This document shows, piece by piece, positions 1-9,164 of a stretch of DNA of 64,000 bases. Numbering within the stretch: position 1 is the stretch's first letter; each line of letters opens with the position of its first letter. The stretch is from the NCBI GenBank assembly GCA_965263375.1, contig OZ253669.1, positions 310,001-374,000 on the forward strand. Direction: 5' to 3'. The position numbers and the translations under genes were made by a program. The notes beneath the pieces are model-generated. The model searched no databases, was not told the origin of the DNA, and worked only from the letters and a program-made list of their open reading frames with translations. This stretch comes from JAJFFW01 sp965263375. GTDB taxonomy: Bacteria > Pseudomonadota > Alphaproteobacteria > Caulobacterales > Parvularculaceae.

Positions 1-813
1 CAGGAAGACGACCCAGCCTTCAAAAAAGTGAAGAAAACCGTCTGCATGTTGTGATCCGAAATTTGCGACCAAAAAGCCGGTTACCGCAATACGGAACGCA
101 TTCATAATAATAGTAATAGGGATGACGCTAAAAACGACCAGCATCTTGGCCCAATATGGCGTTCGTAATAGATAAGCTGCGATAACGCCGAGGCTTAAAA
201 AGGGGAACAAGTAGCGCAGGCCGCTGCAAGCCTCAGCAACCTGTAGCTGATACGAGCCAAGGTCAATGATGTTCCCATTCAAGAAGACCGGAACATCAGC
301 AAGTCTGAGCATGAAAACACCAAGTACGGATGAAATATCTTGAAAGCGCCATGACAATGCTGTCATCAACCAATGGGGCGGGGGAATAGCCAATAATAAA
401 AATAAGAGCGGTGCGCTTAAAACCCTTAATAATGAAAAGCCGCCATAGGCGAAAACGACGCCGACTAAGGTTCCCCACAAACCGAGATGCTGGAAAAAGT
501 AGAAATTTACGACTTTGCCAAATAGGCTCAATATGCTTGAGGCGACAATGATGATTAGCCCAATATTTGAAGGGCTCCCAATGCTTTGCAGGACGGTATT
601 TCTATTCGTCCAAATGAGCCAAATAGAAATGATCGGGATGAAGTAGCTGTGCCCTAATTCATCGCTTGTGGACCACCTCTCGAATAAGTTTGCTAAGGCA
701 TCAAAGTAAAAAATTAAACTTGTAAAGGCAAAAACTGCGCCAGCGACAATATTAAGAGGGCCTATTTGGGAAATAATAGGGCGCAGAGCTTCTATACGAG
801 ATACAAAAGTCAT
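1..813 (-). CDS. Exosortase, XrtD-like (partial, C-terminus beyond window)
   Basis: This reading frame of 271 codons starts at the ATG at 813 and runs open off the left edge. It is a polytopic membrane protein with the exosortase signature: the active-site Cys in EACSGLRYLFPF (about residue 199), the conserved Arg in MNAFRIAVTG, and the His of LHFFEGW near the cut edge. Exosortases are membrane transpeptidases that recognise a C-terminal sorting tag (PEP-CTERM or VPLPA-CTERM) and hand the protein to the cell surface. The FLHFFEGW motif resembles the VPLPA-type XrtD more than XrtA, which I judge from memory of the families. XrtD proteins usually continue into an EpsI-like domain, which would lie outside the window. 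It neighbours polysaccharide genes and PrsT, the usual setting. The family call is firm, the subtype is not. Confidence 0.85.
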   Translation of the reverse strand, partial: MTFVSRIEALRPIISQIGPLNIVAGAVFAFTSLIFYFDALANLFERWSTSDELGHSYFIPIISIWLIWTNRNTVLQSIGSPSNIGLIIIVASSILSLFGKVVNFYFFQHLGLWGTLVGVVFAYGGFSLLRVLSAPLLFLLLAIPPPHWLMTALSWRFQDISSVLGVFMLRLADVPVFLNGNIIDLGSYQLQVAEACSGLRYLFPFLSLGVIAAYLLRTPYWAKMLVVFSVIPITIIMNAFRIAVTGFLVANFGSQHADGFLHFFEGWVVFL

Positions 814-1076
814 AGGCTGGACTAACACTCTACCAATAGCGCTATTGCCATAGGCGCATGATTATTGAGATTTGTACGTGCTCAACACCGGGTTGAAATT
901 TCATAACATACTATAGTCATTTCTCAACCGTCCTAAATCCCGGTTCAGCAGATTACCATGAACAGCGGACGCTGTCGGCTCGTCGCAATTTTGTTACGTG
1001 CTTCGATATTGTTCAGATTCACGCTGAAAATGTTTAGCTAATTTGATAGCGCCTTTATAATGAGGCTATGTAAGCA
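814..1076. other. Intergenic region upstream of exosortase
   Basis: This 263-base gap lies between the start of the exosortase gene and the end of the GH9 gene, both on the minus strand. It must hold the exosortase promoter, but I see no clear -35/-10 pair and no hairpin I would defend. Confidence 0.3.
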
Positions 1077-3605
1077 TTAAGGCGAATGGTGTGAATGTAA
1101 ATAGAGCCACATCGCAGCTGTCGGCGCGATTGACTGGTGTAGGGTATATTCCATTGTGGGGATCATCAGCGGATGTTGAATAATATACTCATAAAACGGC
1201 AGCGATTTTCGAAAGGGCTCAACACGGCGATCGGCATGTTGTTGTGACAGTGCGGACCAGTTTTTGTCCCAAAGCCATGTCGCGTTAAAATACCGATAAT
1301 AGATCCAGCCATATATTGTGATGCCATCAGGCGGTGTTATGCCCGCGTTCAGTGTGTCTTCATGTAGGGCCGTCAGAGGAGGGCGAGCGCCAACCCCCGT
1401 GGTGAAGCTCATCCCAATTTGATTGGCGCCAAGAATATGAGCAGATGTGTTCGCTAGTAATGACAGGTATTTTGAAGCCCCATTAATTTGGTGGGCGCGC
1501 ATTACTAAGGACAATTCATCGATTGACGGCGCCAAACCTGCTCCGTATTGCGCCGCACGAGCGCGGTGTTTCATATTAATATAGGCGGATTGTGATTGGG
1601 GGTCTAAAATATACTTATCTGCAATGCTGACAATCTGCCGCTCGAGCTTGTTGATCAATGATTTATTACGGTCATTAGAGCCAATTTTTGTGTATTCCCA
1701 AGCACCGTCAACGATATAGGCGTTTGACATCCACTGTTGTTTTTCAAAATATGCTGAGAAGGCCTTTTTGAAGGTGACTTCATTTGTCAAGCGGCTTAAC
1801 ACGGCGCTAGCTCGTAACCTAGCATCATCAGTAGTTTTGCTTATTTTAGGTAGGAAAGTCGCCGCTTTTCCCTTTTGTTTCGTGGACAAACGTTTTAACG
1901 CCTCTTGGGTGGCTGCATCGCCTTTGCTTTCGGCCCAATTCCAGGCGCGAATGGCGCTGTTTTTGTAAATGTTGGATAATTTGACTTCACCAATCTGATC
2001 TAAAACGAGGGCTAATTTTGCCGCTGTTGAAGCGTAAATGTAACTTGAGCGCGCATCGGGCGTATAGGAAAATAATTTTGCTGAATTAAGCCAACAAGTC
2101 TCGCCTTGCTTTGGATGTCTCTCTCCCTCTACACCGCCGGATACCGCCCCATCTTGCCGCTGAAGACGACGGAAAAAATCGATATTCCAAATTGCTTCAT
2201 CAATAACGTCAGGCAGGTTTGCGCCCTTATAGATGCTGTTCGGAAAAACCTCGTCGCTAGACGGTATGCCAATGTGAAAAGCTTTGCCTTTCGCCGATAG
2301 CATTTCATACACATCTAACAATAGATAGCTTGCATCTAGGTGTTGTATGCGTCGATCCCAGTCACCGGCATCGTGATACCCTCCCCAAGCATCCCATCTT
2401 ATTTTGCTTGTAATCCAGGGATCTTTTGCGCCTTCTTTGAACGGAATAAAGCCTTGAGATTCGCTGCTGAAAATAAAGGGCAACCCACTCTCAAAGACAG
2501 GCGTTTTTGTCATTGGCGACAGGCAGGCGGGGCGTTTATAGCCAAAGCGGCCATCAAGTTCGATGCCGCTTCGTTGATGATACATTCCTGAGAATGCAAC
2601 TTGTGCAGCCTTACCCCAGACATTGTCCCCGATCTCAAAAGGATCTGAAACACCAACTCCTGGAATTTCAATTCGATAGATACCCGGCGCTGCTCCTTTC
2701 CATTGGCTATAATCCAGACCAAACACATATGTCCCGGCGCGACTTGAATGAAAAATAGACCCGTCAGCGGTTTGATAGGCGACGAGATCGCCTCGGATAC
2801 CGTTAAATTTTTCTATCGAAGTCGGGCTGGCGCGCAGTTCTATGGCGCCGTTAAAAACCGGATTGCCATTTGCATTGACTACTCGAAATTTGTTGAGGCC
2901 ATAGTCTCGGAAATCGACGGCGCCACTATTGGGACCTTCGGGCAGCCACAGCGACAAATAAGCATATTTAGCGCTGTCGGATGCACGATGCCCTAATTGA
3001 GATGCGCGAATTGCGGACAGTCTTGTTGATGATGGATCGTAACGAAATTCTGTTTCCTCAATCACAGCATTGGGCCATTTGATAATGTAATCGCCCTTTT
3101 GCAACGAGTTATCTAGGTTCAAATAGATAAAGTGTCGAAAAGACACTAATTGCTCGACTTCCTGGTTGCTCCCTCGCGTCCACCCAGAACTCCATGGTTC
3201 CGATTTTCTATAAACGTCGACAACCCTACGTTTGCCAATCGAGCCGTATAAATCCGCTTGATCTATTAAATCGCGCCTTAAGGGGACCCCCACATCTTGG
3301 TCAACTATTTTGATGTGGCCTCGTTTAGGACCAATGATACGGCCCCATTTACCGTTTTTGTTTTTAGCCCAGACTTGATCAGTTGCCTGCGGAGCGTTCA
3401 GTTTTTCAATGCGTCCCTTTTTAATCCCAGTTTCACGTATTTCGATACGGATAATATCTGGGGCAGCGAGTGTCACCTCATGAACATAGGGATCTGATGC
3501 TGAGACTTTGCTCGAATTAAGTAGAATAAAAGAAACGACGAACAGCGCCCCTAAAGCAATTTGTAACAATTGCTGAATGCTGGAGCGTTTCAGGCACAAT
3601 AACAC
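1077..3605 (-). CDS. Secreted glycoside hydrolase family 9 protein
   Basis: This 842-residue protein begins with a basic stretch and a hydrophobic segment (residues 14-30) followed by a possible signal-peptidase site near SASDP, so it is exported. Residues about 40-330 fit the beta-sandwich/Ig-like region common before GH9 domains, and the catalytic (alpha/alpha)6 domain starts near 335. The GH9 signature GGYHDAGDWDRR is at 408-419, with Asp412 and the general base Asp415. The acid Glu is probably Glu819 in MEYTLHQ close to the C-terminus. GH9 enzymes are mostly endo-beta-1,4-glucanases and some are exo-glucosaminidases. Its place between an exosortase and glycosyltransferases suggests it trims or releases the exopolysaccharide made here rather than digesting plant cellulose; that is inference. 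It is divergent from the glycosyltransferase gene at 3874. Confidence 0.85.
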   Translation of the reverse strand: MLLCLKRSSIQQLLQIALGALFVVSFILLNSSKVSASDPYVHEVTLAAPDIIRIEIRETGIKKGRIEKLNAPQATDQVWAKNKNGKWGRIIGPKRGHIKIVDQDVGVPLRRDLIDQADLYGSIGKRRVVDVYRKSEPWSSGWTRGSNQEVEQLVSFRHFIYLNLDNSLQKGDYIIKWPNAVIEETEFRYDPSSTRLSAIRASQLGHRASDSAKYAYLSLWLPEGPNSGAVDFRDYGLNKFRVVNANGNPVFNGAIELRASPTSIEKFNGIRGDLVAYQTADGSIFHSSRAGTYVFGLDYSQWKGAAPGIYRIEIPGVGVSDPFEIGDNVWGKAAQVAFSGMYHQRSGIELDGRFGYKRPACLSPMTKTPVFESGLPFIFSSESQGFIPFKEGAKDPWITSKIRWDAWGGYHDAGDWDRRIQHLDASYLLLDVYEMLSAKGKAFHIGIPSSDEVFPNSIYKGANLPDVIDEAIWNIDFFRRLQRQDGAVSGGVEGERHPKQGETCWLNSAKLFSYTPDARSSYIYASTAAKLALVLDQIGEVKLSNIYKNSAIRAWNWAESKGDAATQEALKRLSTKQKGKAATFLPKISKTTDDARLRASAVLSRLTNEVTFKKAFSAYFEKQQWMSNAYIVDGAWEYTKIGSNDRNKSLINKLERQIVSIADKYILDPQSQSAYINMKHRARAAQYGAGLAPSIDELSLVMRAHQINGASKYLSLLANTSAHILGANQIGMSFTTGVGARPPLTALHEDTLNAGITPPDGITIYGWIYYRYFNATWLWDKNWSALSQQHADRRVEPFRKSLPFYEYIIQHPLMIPTMEYTLHQSIAPTAAMWLYLHSHHSP

Positions 3606-3873
3606 GATCTTACGAACCCTTAACGAAAATTATACGTATCTAGAATGTTGATCCCTAGAAGGGAAAAGCCCTCTTATTCTGGGCGAGTGTAGCTTGTCTT
3701 TTTCGCAACGCAATTAGTTATATTGGTTGGGTGAGTTGCGTCACAATTGTTGTCTTGGTAATGGGGCGAAATCGGTCGCTAATGACAAACAGGATAAGCA
3801 ACTTTATTTGCATACTAGTCATGCTTTTAGAGCGGCTTCAGAAGTAACGTCAAAGTAATAAGGTTATATCTTG

Positions 3874-5082
3874 ATGCAAGAAAATCTGCTCAAAATAGCA
3901 TATATCTGCGCGCCCACCGACCTAGACGCAGATTATCAGGATTGGCGTGAGGGACGGAAGGGGAACTATTTCGGCGTTTCATATGCTGGTCAATTTTTTG
4001 AGCTATGTCGTAGGTTAGACGCAGAATGCCTGGCGATTAACGCGCGCCAGGGCGCGACCTTTGTCAAGCAATACCCGAAAGTTAGAATTGAGCACCGGCC
4101 TCAATTTAATTGGGGCGGGGGATTTTTGTATCACGTTGCTGAGATGTCCTGGATGATTATGCGCGTTGTTCAACTCATTGTGTTTCGGCCCAAATATTTG
4201 GTTATGCGCTATCAGCCGTTATATTGGTTTTTGTTATTGCCGCTTCTTTTAATGGGGGTACAGATTGTTCCTTCGGTTCATTGTGCTTTGTGGCCACCGT
4301 TTCAACCTGTACGGCGCTCTCATAAGTTTTTGACGCGATTTAATAGCGTCGTATTTTGGCCGCACATTAAATCGGCGTTAGTGATCTCAAAAGAAATCGC
4401 CGCTCAAATCAAATCGCTTTCTGGCGCGAAAAAAACAGCCGTATCCACTTTTCATCCAGTTTATGCGCGATCCCAATTTGAGGGTATAAGCCCTGCCCCC
4501 TACCCTAAAAACGGTCAGTTTAACATTCTTTTTGCGGGAAGGATTGAAGAGAATAAGGGCGTTTATGATTTGGTGGAAATTGTCAAACTGTTGATAAAAA
4601 ATGGTCGCACGAATTTTAAATTGGATATTTGTGGTAATGGAAGCCAACAAGCCAATCTTGCTGACGTTGTAAAGAAACAAGGGCTTTCAGAATATATATC
4701 AGTAAACGGATATTGCCATACTGATAGGATGAGTGTGCTGTATAACGAAGCGCATATCGTTGTCGTTCCTACAAGAACCAGTTTTATTGAAGGAATCAAT
4801 AAGGTATGCATTGAGGCTGCGTTAAGCGGCTGCCCGGTGGTGACCTCTGCTGTTTGTCATGCCGTTTTCTACTTAGAAAACTCTGTGCTGGAGGTTATGC
4901 CGAATGATATCAGCGCATATGCACAGGCAATTGAGGCGCTCATGGCGGACCCTATGCTATATAAAGAAAAGCAAGAAGGTTGCTTGAAAGATGCTGAAAG
5001 GTTTTATCAGCAGGAAAATAGTTGGCTGTCCAACGCTTTTAAAATACTGAAACGTCACGAGGGCCATGGCGATGAAAAGTAA
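3874..5082 (+). CDS. GT4-type glycosyltransferase
   Basis: This 402-residue protein has the GT-B fold pattern of family GT4. The N-terminal acceptor domain is followed by the C-terminal nucleotide-sugar domain, which begins near the segment ILFAGRIEENKG. The family E-x7-E motif is EGINKVCIE (about residues 306-314). It likely adds a sugar to a lipid-linked polysaccharide repeat on the cytoplasmic face of the inner membrane, and a hydrophobic stretch around residues 95-135 may be a membrane-association segment. A TTG codon lies directly before the ATG at 3874; I prefer the ATG, with AAGG about 10 bases upstream. The gene is divergent from the GH9 gene and convergent with the next glycosyltransferase. 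The donor and acceptor sugars cannot be read from the sequence. Confidence 0.8.
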   Translation: MQENLLKIAYICAPTDLDADYQDWREGRKGNYFGVSYAGQFFELCRRLDAECLAINARQGATFVKQYPKVRIEHRPQFNWGGGFLYHVAEMSWMIMRVVQLIVFRPKYLVMRYQPLYWFLLLPLLLMGVQIVPSVHCALWPPFQPVRRSHKFLTRFNSVVFWPHIKSALVISKEIAAQIKSLSGAKKTAVSTFHPVYARSQFEGISPAPYPKNGQFNILFAGRIEENKGVYDLVEIVKLLIKNGRTNFKLDICGNGSQQANLADVVKKQGLSEYISVNGYCHTDRMSVLYNEAHIVVVPTRTSFIEGINKVCIEAALSGCPVVTSAVCHAVFYLENSVLEVMPNDISAYAQAIEALMADPMLYKEKQEGCLKDAERFYQQENSWLSNAFKILKRHEGHGDEK

Positions 5083-5116
5083 TTGTGTTGAGGATAAGAC
5101 GTTTGATTGACCTGCT

Positions 5117-6310
5117 TTAGTTAGATGTGCTGAATAGTTTGCGCAATCGTAACGCCTCTGTGTCAATATCATGAGCTAATTCAACGCGGCGGCGCCCTTC
5201 TTTACCTAAGGCGACTAATTTTTCCGGGGAGGTTGTAAGCGCCTGCTTTATCGCATGCGCAAGATCATCAATTGAGCCAGCTGGCACGATCCAGCCGCAT
5301 TCTTCATCAACTAATTCAGGAATGCCTGCAATATATGTTGAGATAACAGGGCGGCCCAACGCAAACGCTTCCATGATGCCCACTGGCAAGCCTTCAGCAA
5401 AGCTCGCTAGCATAAAGCAACGGGCTTTTGTTATTGCTTCGCGGACTTCTAGATTGGATTTCCACCCAGCGAGCACAAAGTGTTTTTCAAGGCCTAGGGA
5501 CTGAATTTCTTGTTGTATTTCTGATCGGGTGTGCCCATCACCGATCAAGACGATCTTCAAATCAGGAAACTCCTGCGATAGCGCTGCAGCAGCCTTTGGC
5601 AGTAAGGCTTGGCCCTTTTGCGGGCATAATCGCCCGACGCAAACGATGGTCTGATTGTCCGGAGGCGGGGTGATGGCGAAATCGCGCAGGTTTAAAGCGC
5701 AGTGAATAATTTTTATTTTATCTTCATACCTAGCTTTTGAAAATCGAATAAGTTGAGATTTGCAAAAATGAGTAATGGCGGCAATAAAATTGGCGTGTTC
5801 AATTTTTGCGGTGAACCCCAATAATGGGGCGTCAGTTAACTCATCGGGGCCGTGGGCGGTGGCTGAATAGGAGGGGCCGCCCATTAAGTGAGCTAACATT
5901 GCAACAGTACATGCATTCGTCATAAAGTGCGTATGAACATGTTCTATGCCGTGCTTGGCTGTTTCTTGGCGGAAATATATCGCTTCAAGTAAGTAGGCGA
6001 CATGGCGCAAAATTCCGCCCCGCGCCTGATGAATCAAAGATAACCAGGGGGCTATGGCGCGGGTGACGCCCTTGGGATTTGTAAGCAATTCCCTAAGGAA
6101 CGCTTTCACAAGGCTGTATGCATTTCCTGTTAAAATATAGTGTGTTTGTTCTTTTTCTTTTAGGTCATCTGGGTCGACTAGTTCCCCATCCCATGGGCGC
6201 ATTGCATAGCGAGTGATCGCCATCCCAGCGCGTTCATGTGCGTCAATTTCACGACGAATAAAAGTTGTTGATGTAATTGGGTAGGTGTTCATGAGATACG
6301 CAATTTTCAT
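5117..6310 (-). CDS. GT4-type glycosyltransferase (colanic-acid type)
   Basis: This 397-residue GT-B protein opens with MKIAYLMNTYPITSTTFIRREI, typical of exopolysaccharide GT4 enzymes. It has the donor-domain start IVCVGRLCPQKG (about 222-233) and the E-x7-E motif EGLPVGIME (306-314). An acceptor-site segment HVHTHFMTNA lies near 124-133. It should transfer a hexose to the growing lipid-linked oligosaccharide. It is the last gene of a minus-strand run with the acyltransferase and the O-antigen ligase-like gene, separated by only short gaps, so the three are probably co-transcribed. Substrate specificity is unknown. Confidence 0.85.
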   Translation of the reverse strand: MKIAYLMNTYPITSTTFIRREIDAHERAGMAITRYAMRPWDGELVDPDDLKEKEQTHYILTGNAYSLVKAFLRELLTNPKGVTRAIAPWLSLIHQARGGILRHVAYLLEAIYFRQETAKHGIEHVHTHFMTNACTVAMLAHLMGGPSYSATAHGPDELTDAPLLGFTAKIEHANFIAAITHFCKSQLIRFSKARYEDKIKIIHCALNLRDFAITPPPDNQTIVCVGRLCPQKGQALLPKAAAALSQEFPDLKIVLIGDGHTRSEIQQEIQSLGLEKHFVLAGWKSNLEVREAITKARCFMLASFAEGLPVGIMEAFALGRPVISTYIAGIPELVDEECGWIVPAGSIDDLAHAIKQALTTSPEKLVALGKEGRRRVELAHDIDTEALRLRKLFSTSN

Positions 6311-6372
6311 GGATTCCCCTTTTATGCGCCGCCGTCGTGGATATTTAGGGACGCCTTGTGTGTCTTCTAAAC

Positions 6373-7419
6373 CTATCTAGCGGATGAGGTGATGAATTGT
6401 CTGTACCAGCTTTTATAGTGGCGTTCTATAGTAAGACTACTAAGGAGGCTTACACCGGTAACCGCCGCTAGCATACACAACATTAACAGCTGAGAGTGAT
6501 AAACGTTATAATCAAAAATAAGCTCAAATGCTTTGCCTACGACGGAAAAAAACAAAAGATGAAATAGGTAAAGCGTGTAAGAACATTCGCCCCATTCTTC
6601 TATTGCTTGTTGTGATGTAGCGCTTAAGTTAGAGTTTAATTCGCCCAATGATCCATAGACAAGTAACATTGCTGGCAGGCCTGCGAATATTTCACGGCCA
6701 ATTGTTTCATTATGCACACCGCCGCTAAACAAATAGTATGCAACACTGATGCACCCAAGCACGAGGGCGGCACGCCTCAGTAATTGGCTTTTTTTTCGCC
6801 TAGTTGAAAGAAAGTCAATGGCGATCAAGATGCCAAATAGAAACTCAAGTGCGGCTGTGTGCAAAGGTAAAAGCAACCAGTCGGGTTTGTCCTCTACAAT
6901 ATGGTGGAAGCCTTGCGAAAGCAAAACCCAGATACCCATCGCAGCGAGTAAGCCCCTAGTTCCACCAGTAAAATAACTTAGACTGAACACTGCATAAAAA
7001 AGAATTTCCAGCGCAAGCGTCCAAGCAATAATCAGAACATAATCCGGATAAGGCAGTAGAAAATATGACACGGCCAGATTTGTGAGCGTGGGAAGTTTGC
7101 TTGCATCGCCTGAAATTTGAAAGAGAGCAATGCCAGCCAGAACATAGAGCGTTAAAATCGCCCAGTAGGGAGGAAAAATTCTCCAAAAGCGGGCGGCAAG
7201 AAATTTTTTATAGGTTAGATTAGGGCGGCTTTGGGAGACATAAAAAATTATAAACCCACTGATCACGAAGAAAATATCAACGCCAATTTCGCCGCCCGCA
7301 AAAATTCGAAATACCCCTGGGTCCCCGCTCTCGCTTATGCTAGCGGTATACAAATGAAAGCCAGCGACGACTGTTGCTGCGAAGCCGCGCAAAAGCTGCA
7401 CGCTAACTATTTTTGTCAT
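6373..7419 (-). CDS. Acyltransferase family 3 (OafA/ExoZ-like) membrane protein
   Basis: This 348-residue protein has about ten hydrophobic segments and the acyltransferase-3 N-terminus: VQLLRGFAATVVAGFHLY with the catalytic His of the first helix, then GEIGVDIFFVISGFII. Members O-acetylate or O-succinylate sugars of lipopolysaccharide or exopolysaccharide using acyl-CoA at the inner membrane. Here it most likely decorates the polysaccharide made by the adjacent glycosyltransferases. It lies 26 bases downstream of the O-antigen ligase-like gene on the same strand and 62 bases before the GT4 gene, consistent with one operon. There is no SGNH hydrolase extension, unlike the long OafA proteins. 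Confidence 0.88.
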   Translation of the reverse strand: MTKIVSVQLLRGFAATVVAGFHLYTASISESGDPGVFRIFAGGEIGVDIFFVISGFIIFYVSQSRPNLTYKKFLAARFWRIFPPYWAILTLYVLAGIALFQISGDASKLPTLTNLAVSYFLLPYPDYVLIIAWTLALEILFYAVFSLSYFTGGTRGLLAAMGIWVLLSQGFHHIVEDKPDWLLLPLHTAALEFLFGILIAIDFLSTRRKKSQLLRRAALVLGCISVAYYLFSGGVHNETIGREIFAGLPAMLLVYGSLGELNSNLSATSQQAIEEWGECSYTLYLFHLLFFSVVGKAFELIFDYNVYHSQLLMLCMLAAVTGVSLLSSLTIERHYKSWYRQFITSSAR

Positions 7420-7444
7420 AGCTTACCCCCGGTTTGCTTTCTTT

Positions 7445-8836
7445 TTAATTGGCTTTGATGCGCCGTGCTACGACAGATTTATTAATCTTCACATGAACGG
7501 CGTTATCTGACTTCGGCGGGTTGCTCGCAAGGGGTTTTTCTGACAGCTGTTTTTTTAATCGCGACCGCAGAGAAATGATGAGCCCAATCGATATCGCCCA
7601 AAAATATTGAACATTACCTGTTAACAAGACCCATTCAAACATAGACTGTGCATAAGCAAGCGTTAGCGACACAGCTAACCCAATAAGTAGATCGCCAGTA
7701 AAATCCGACTTTTGGGATCGTTTTTTGTATAATCCCCATTTATATGCAGAAAACAAAGGCTGCACCATAAAGGCTATCAAAGCTAACAACCCTAATGTTC
7801 CAATTTCAGCTGCTGTAATGAGGTATAGATTATGTACGATGCTATCAAAGCTGGTCCAGGCCACGCCTGCATCTTCGTAATAGTTTCCCTGATTAGCAAC
7901 GCGTACAAATTGATTTGAACCTACGCCAAATGGATTCTCTTTGGCCATTTCATAGGCGGCTGTGGCGAATGCAGCGCGCTCATTGTAGGTCTCTCCAAGT
8001 GGTCGTTCGGTAAACCGAGCATTAAAGGAAGCAATTGTGAGCGGGATAAATATGAGCGCAGCAAAAGCGCCAGCCCCAGCAATAATGAATTTACGTGCAT
8101 GCACTCCACGCGACATAGAAAAAAGCAGCACCAGCCCAAGCCCCAGGCCAGCAAAGGCGACGGTGCCACGCGAGGTTGTCATGATTGCGACAAGAATTCC
8201 TGCAAGTACGCCGATTGTGTGGAACGCCATTCGTTGCCCAGCAAGTAATAATGCGAATAAAGAGGGCAGAATGAATTGCGAGATTAGTCCTAAGGTGTTT
8301 TGGTGCGCAAAAGTCCCTGCGGCTTGAATATCGCCTAGCGCATAGCGTTGGTAGACAGCGTATATCGCTTGCCACATCAGGCCGACAGCCAAGCCCGAAA
8401 GCAACGCCTTAATGTGATTATCCTCCCGGCAGTAAAGTCCGACTGCTGCGACAAGAAGGTACATACGGAAAATTTGCCAGGGATAGAAAGTGGACGCCAC
8501 TTTAGTTTCGCCCGGTGCTAGTAAAACAGTTGCGCAGACGACTATGAAGTAAAAAGCCATTGCACGTCGGTAGGGGAGCTTTTCCCGCGCTGATTTGCCT
8601 TGCAGTAAAACAGCGATCACAAGCGCGTCCAAGGCGCTGAATTCAATGCCTTTTGCGTAACCCGGCCAATAGGGCCATGAAACCAGTCCGATATCAAAAT
8701 ATTTGGAAACAGATATAAAGAACGGCAGTATTCCTAGCGAAAACCAAACTATCGGCATGAATTTGGGATTCGATTTTAGAAAGTTGGCGAGTATTGGAAT
8801 ACAGCCAACCATTGCCAAAAATACAGCGTATTTCAT
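7445..8836 (-). CDS. O-antigen ligase / Wzy-type polymerase family protein
   Basis: This 463-residue polytopic protein has about twelve hydrophobic helices and a large periplasmic loop before the final helices. The Wzy_C-like region around residues 190-330 includes AHQNTLGLISQF and the segment ENPFGVGSNQFVRV, a typical pattern in WaaL/Wzy/bacterial exopolysaccharide polymerases. It would join or polymerise lipid-linked polysaccharide units in the periplasm. It heads the minus-strand group with the acyltransferase and a GT4 enzyme. Ligase and polymerase cannot be told apart from sequence alone. The C-terminus is basic and cytoplasmic. Confidence 0.8.
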   Translation of the reverse strand: MKYAVFLAMVGCIPILANFLKSNPKFMPIVWFSLGILPFFISVSKYFDIGLVSWPYWPGYAKGIEFSALDALVIAVLLQGKSAREKLPYRRAMAFYFIVVCATVLLAPGETKVASTFYPWQIFRMYLLVAAVGLYCREDNHIKALLSGLAVGLMWQAIYAVYQRYALGDIQAAGTFAHQNTLGLISQFILPSLFALLLAGQRMAFHTIGVLAGILVAIMTTSRGTVAFAGLGLGLVLLFSMSRGVHARKFIIAGAGAFAALIFIPLTIASFNARFTERPLGETYNERAAFATAAYEMAKENPFGVGSNQFVRVANQGNYYEDAGVAWTSFDSIVHNLYLITAAEIGTLGLLALIAFMVQPLFSAYKWGLYKKRSQKSDFTGDLLIGLAVSLTLAYAQSMFEWVLLTGNVQYFWAISIGLIISLRSRLKKQLSEKPLASNPPKSDNAVHVKINKSVVARRIKAN

Positions 8837-9164
8837 ACAAACCGCTCATCTGCTTGGGCGCAACTAATTTCTTTCATGACTGCAGTTGTCAAGAACCAAT
8901 TATCGTTTTTGGGGTGGGGCTGAAACGCAGCGGGCAATTAGATACTATGCGGCATTTTATCAGGGCCATTATTTGGCTTTAATTTTATGCGACGCGGATA
9001 TTATGTCCATGCCGCTTTTTCTCTACACTTCAGGGAAGTTGTAGGTTTTGCAGGTTATTTATAATCGTTAACATTGTTGTATTTTGTATATTGACGCCGC
9101 AGATATGGCAGATGTTTTGCTCTAATACTGCCGGAATGTTTTGTTTTGGGGAAGCAACCTGATC
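8837..9164. other. Divergent intergenic region between O-antigen ligase-like gene and prsT
   Basis: These 328 bases separate two divergent genes and must contain both promoters. The stretch at about 9050-9110 is AT-rich with runs such as TTTATAATCG and TTGTATATTG that could serve as -10 elements for prsT, but I cannot assign a paired -35 with confidence. No coding sequence is supported here. Confidence 0.3.
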
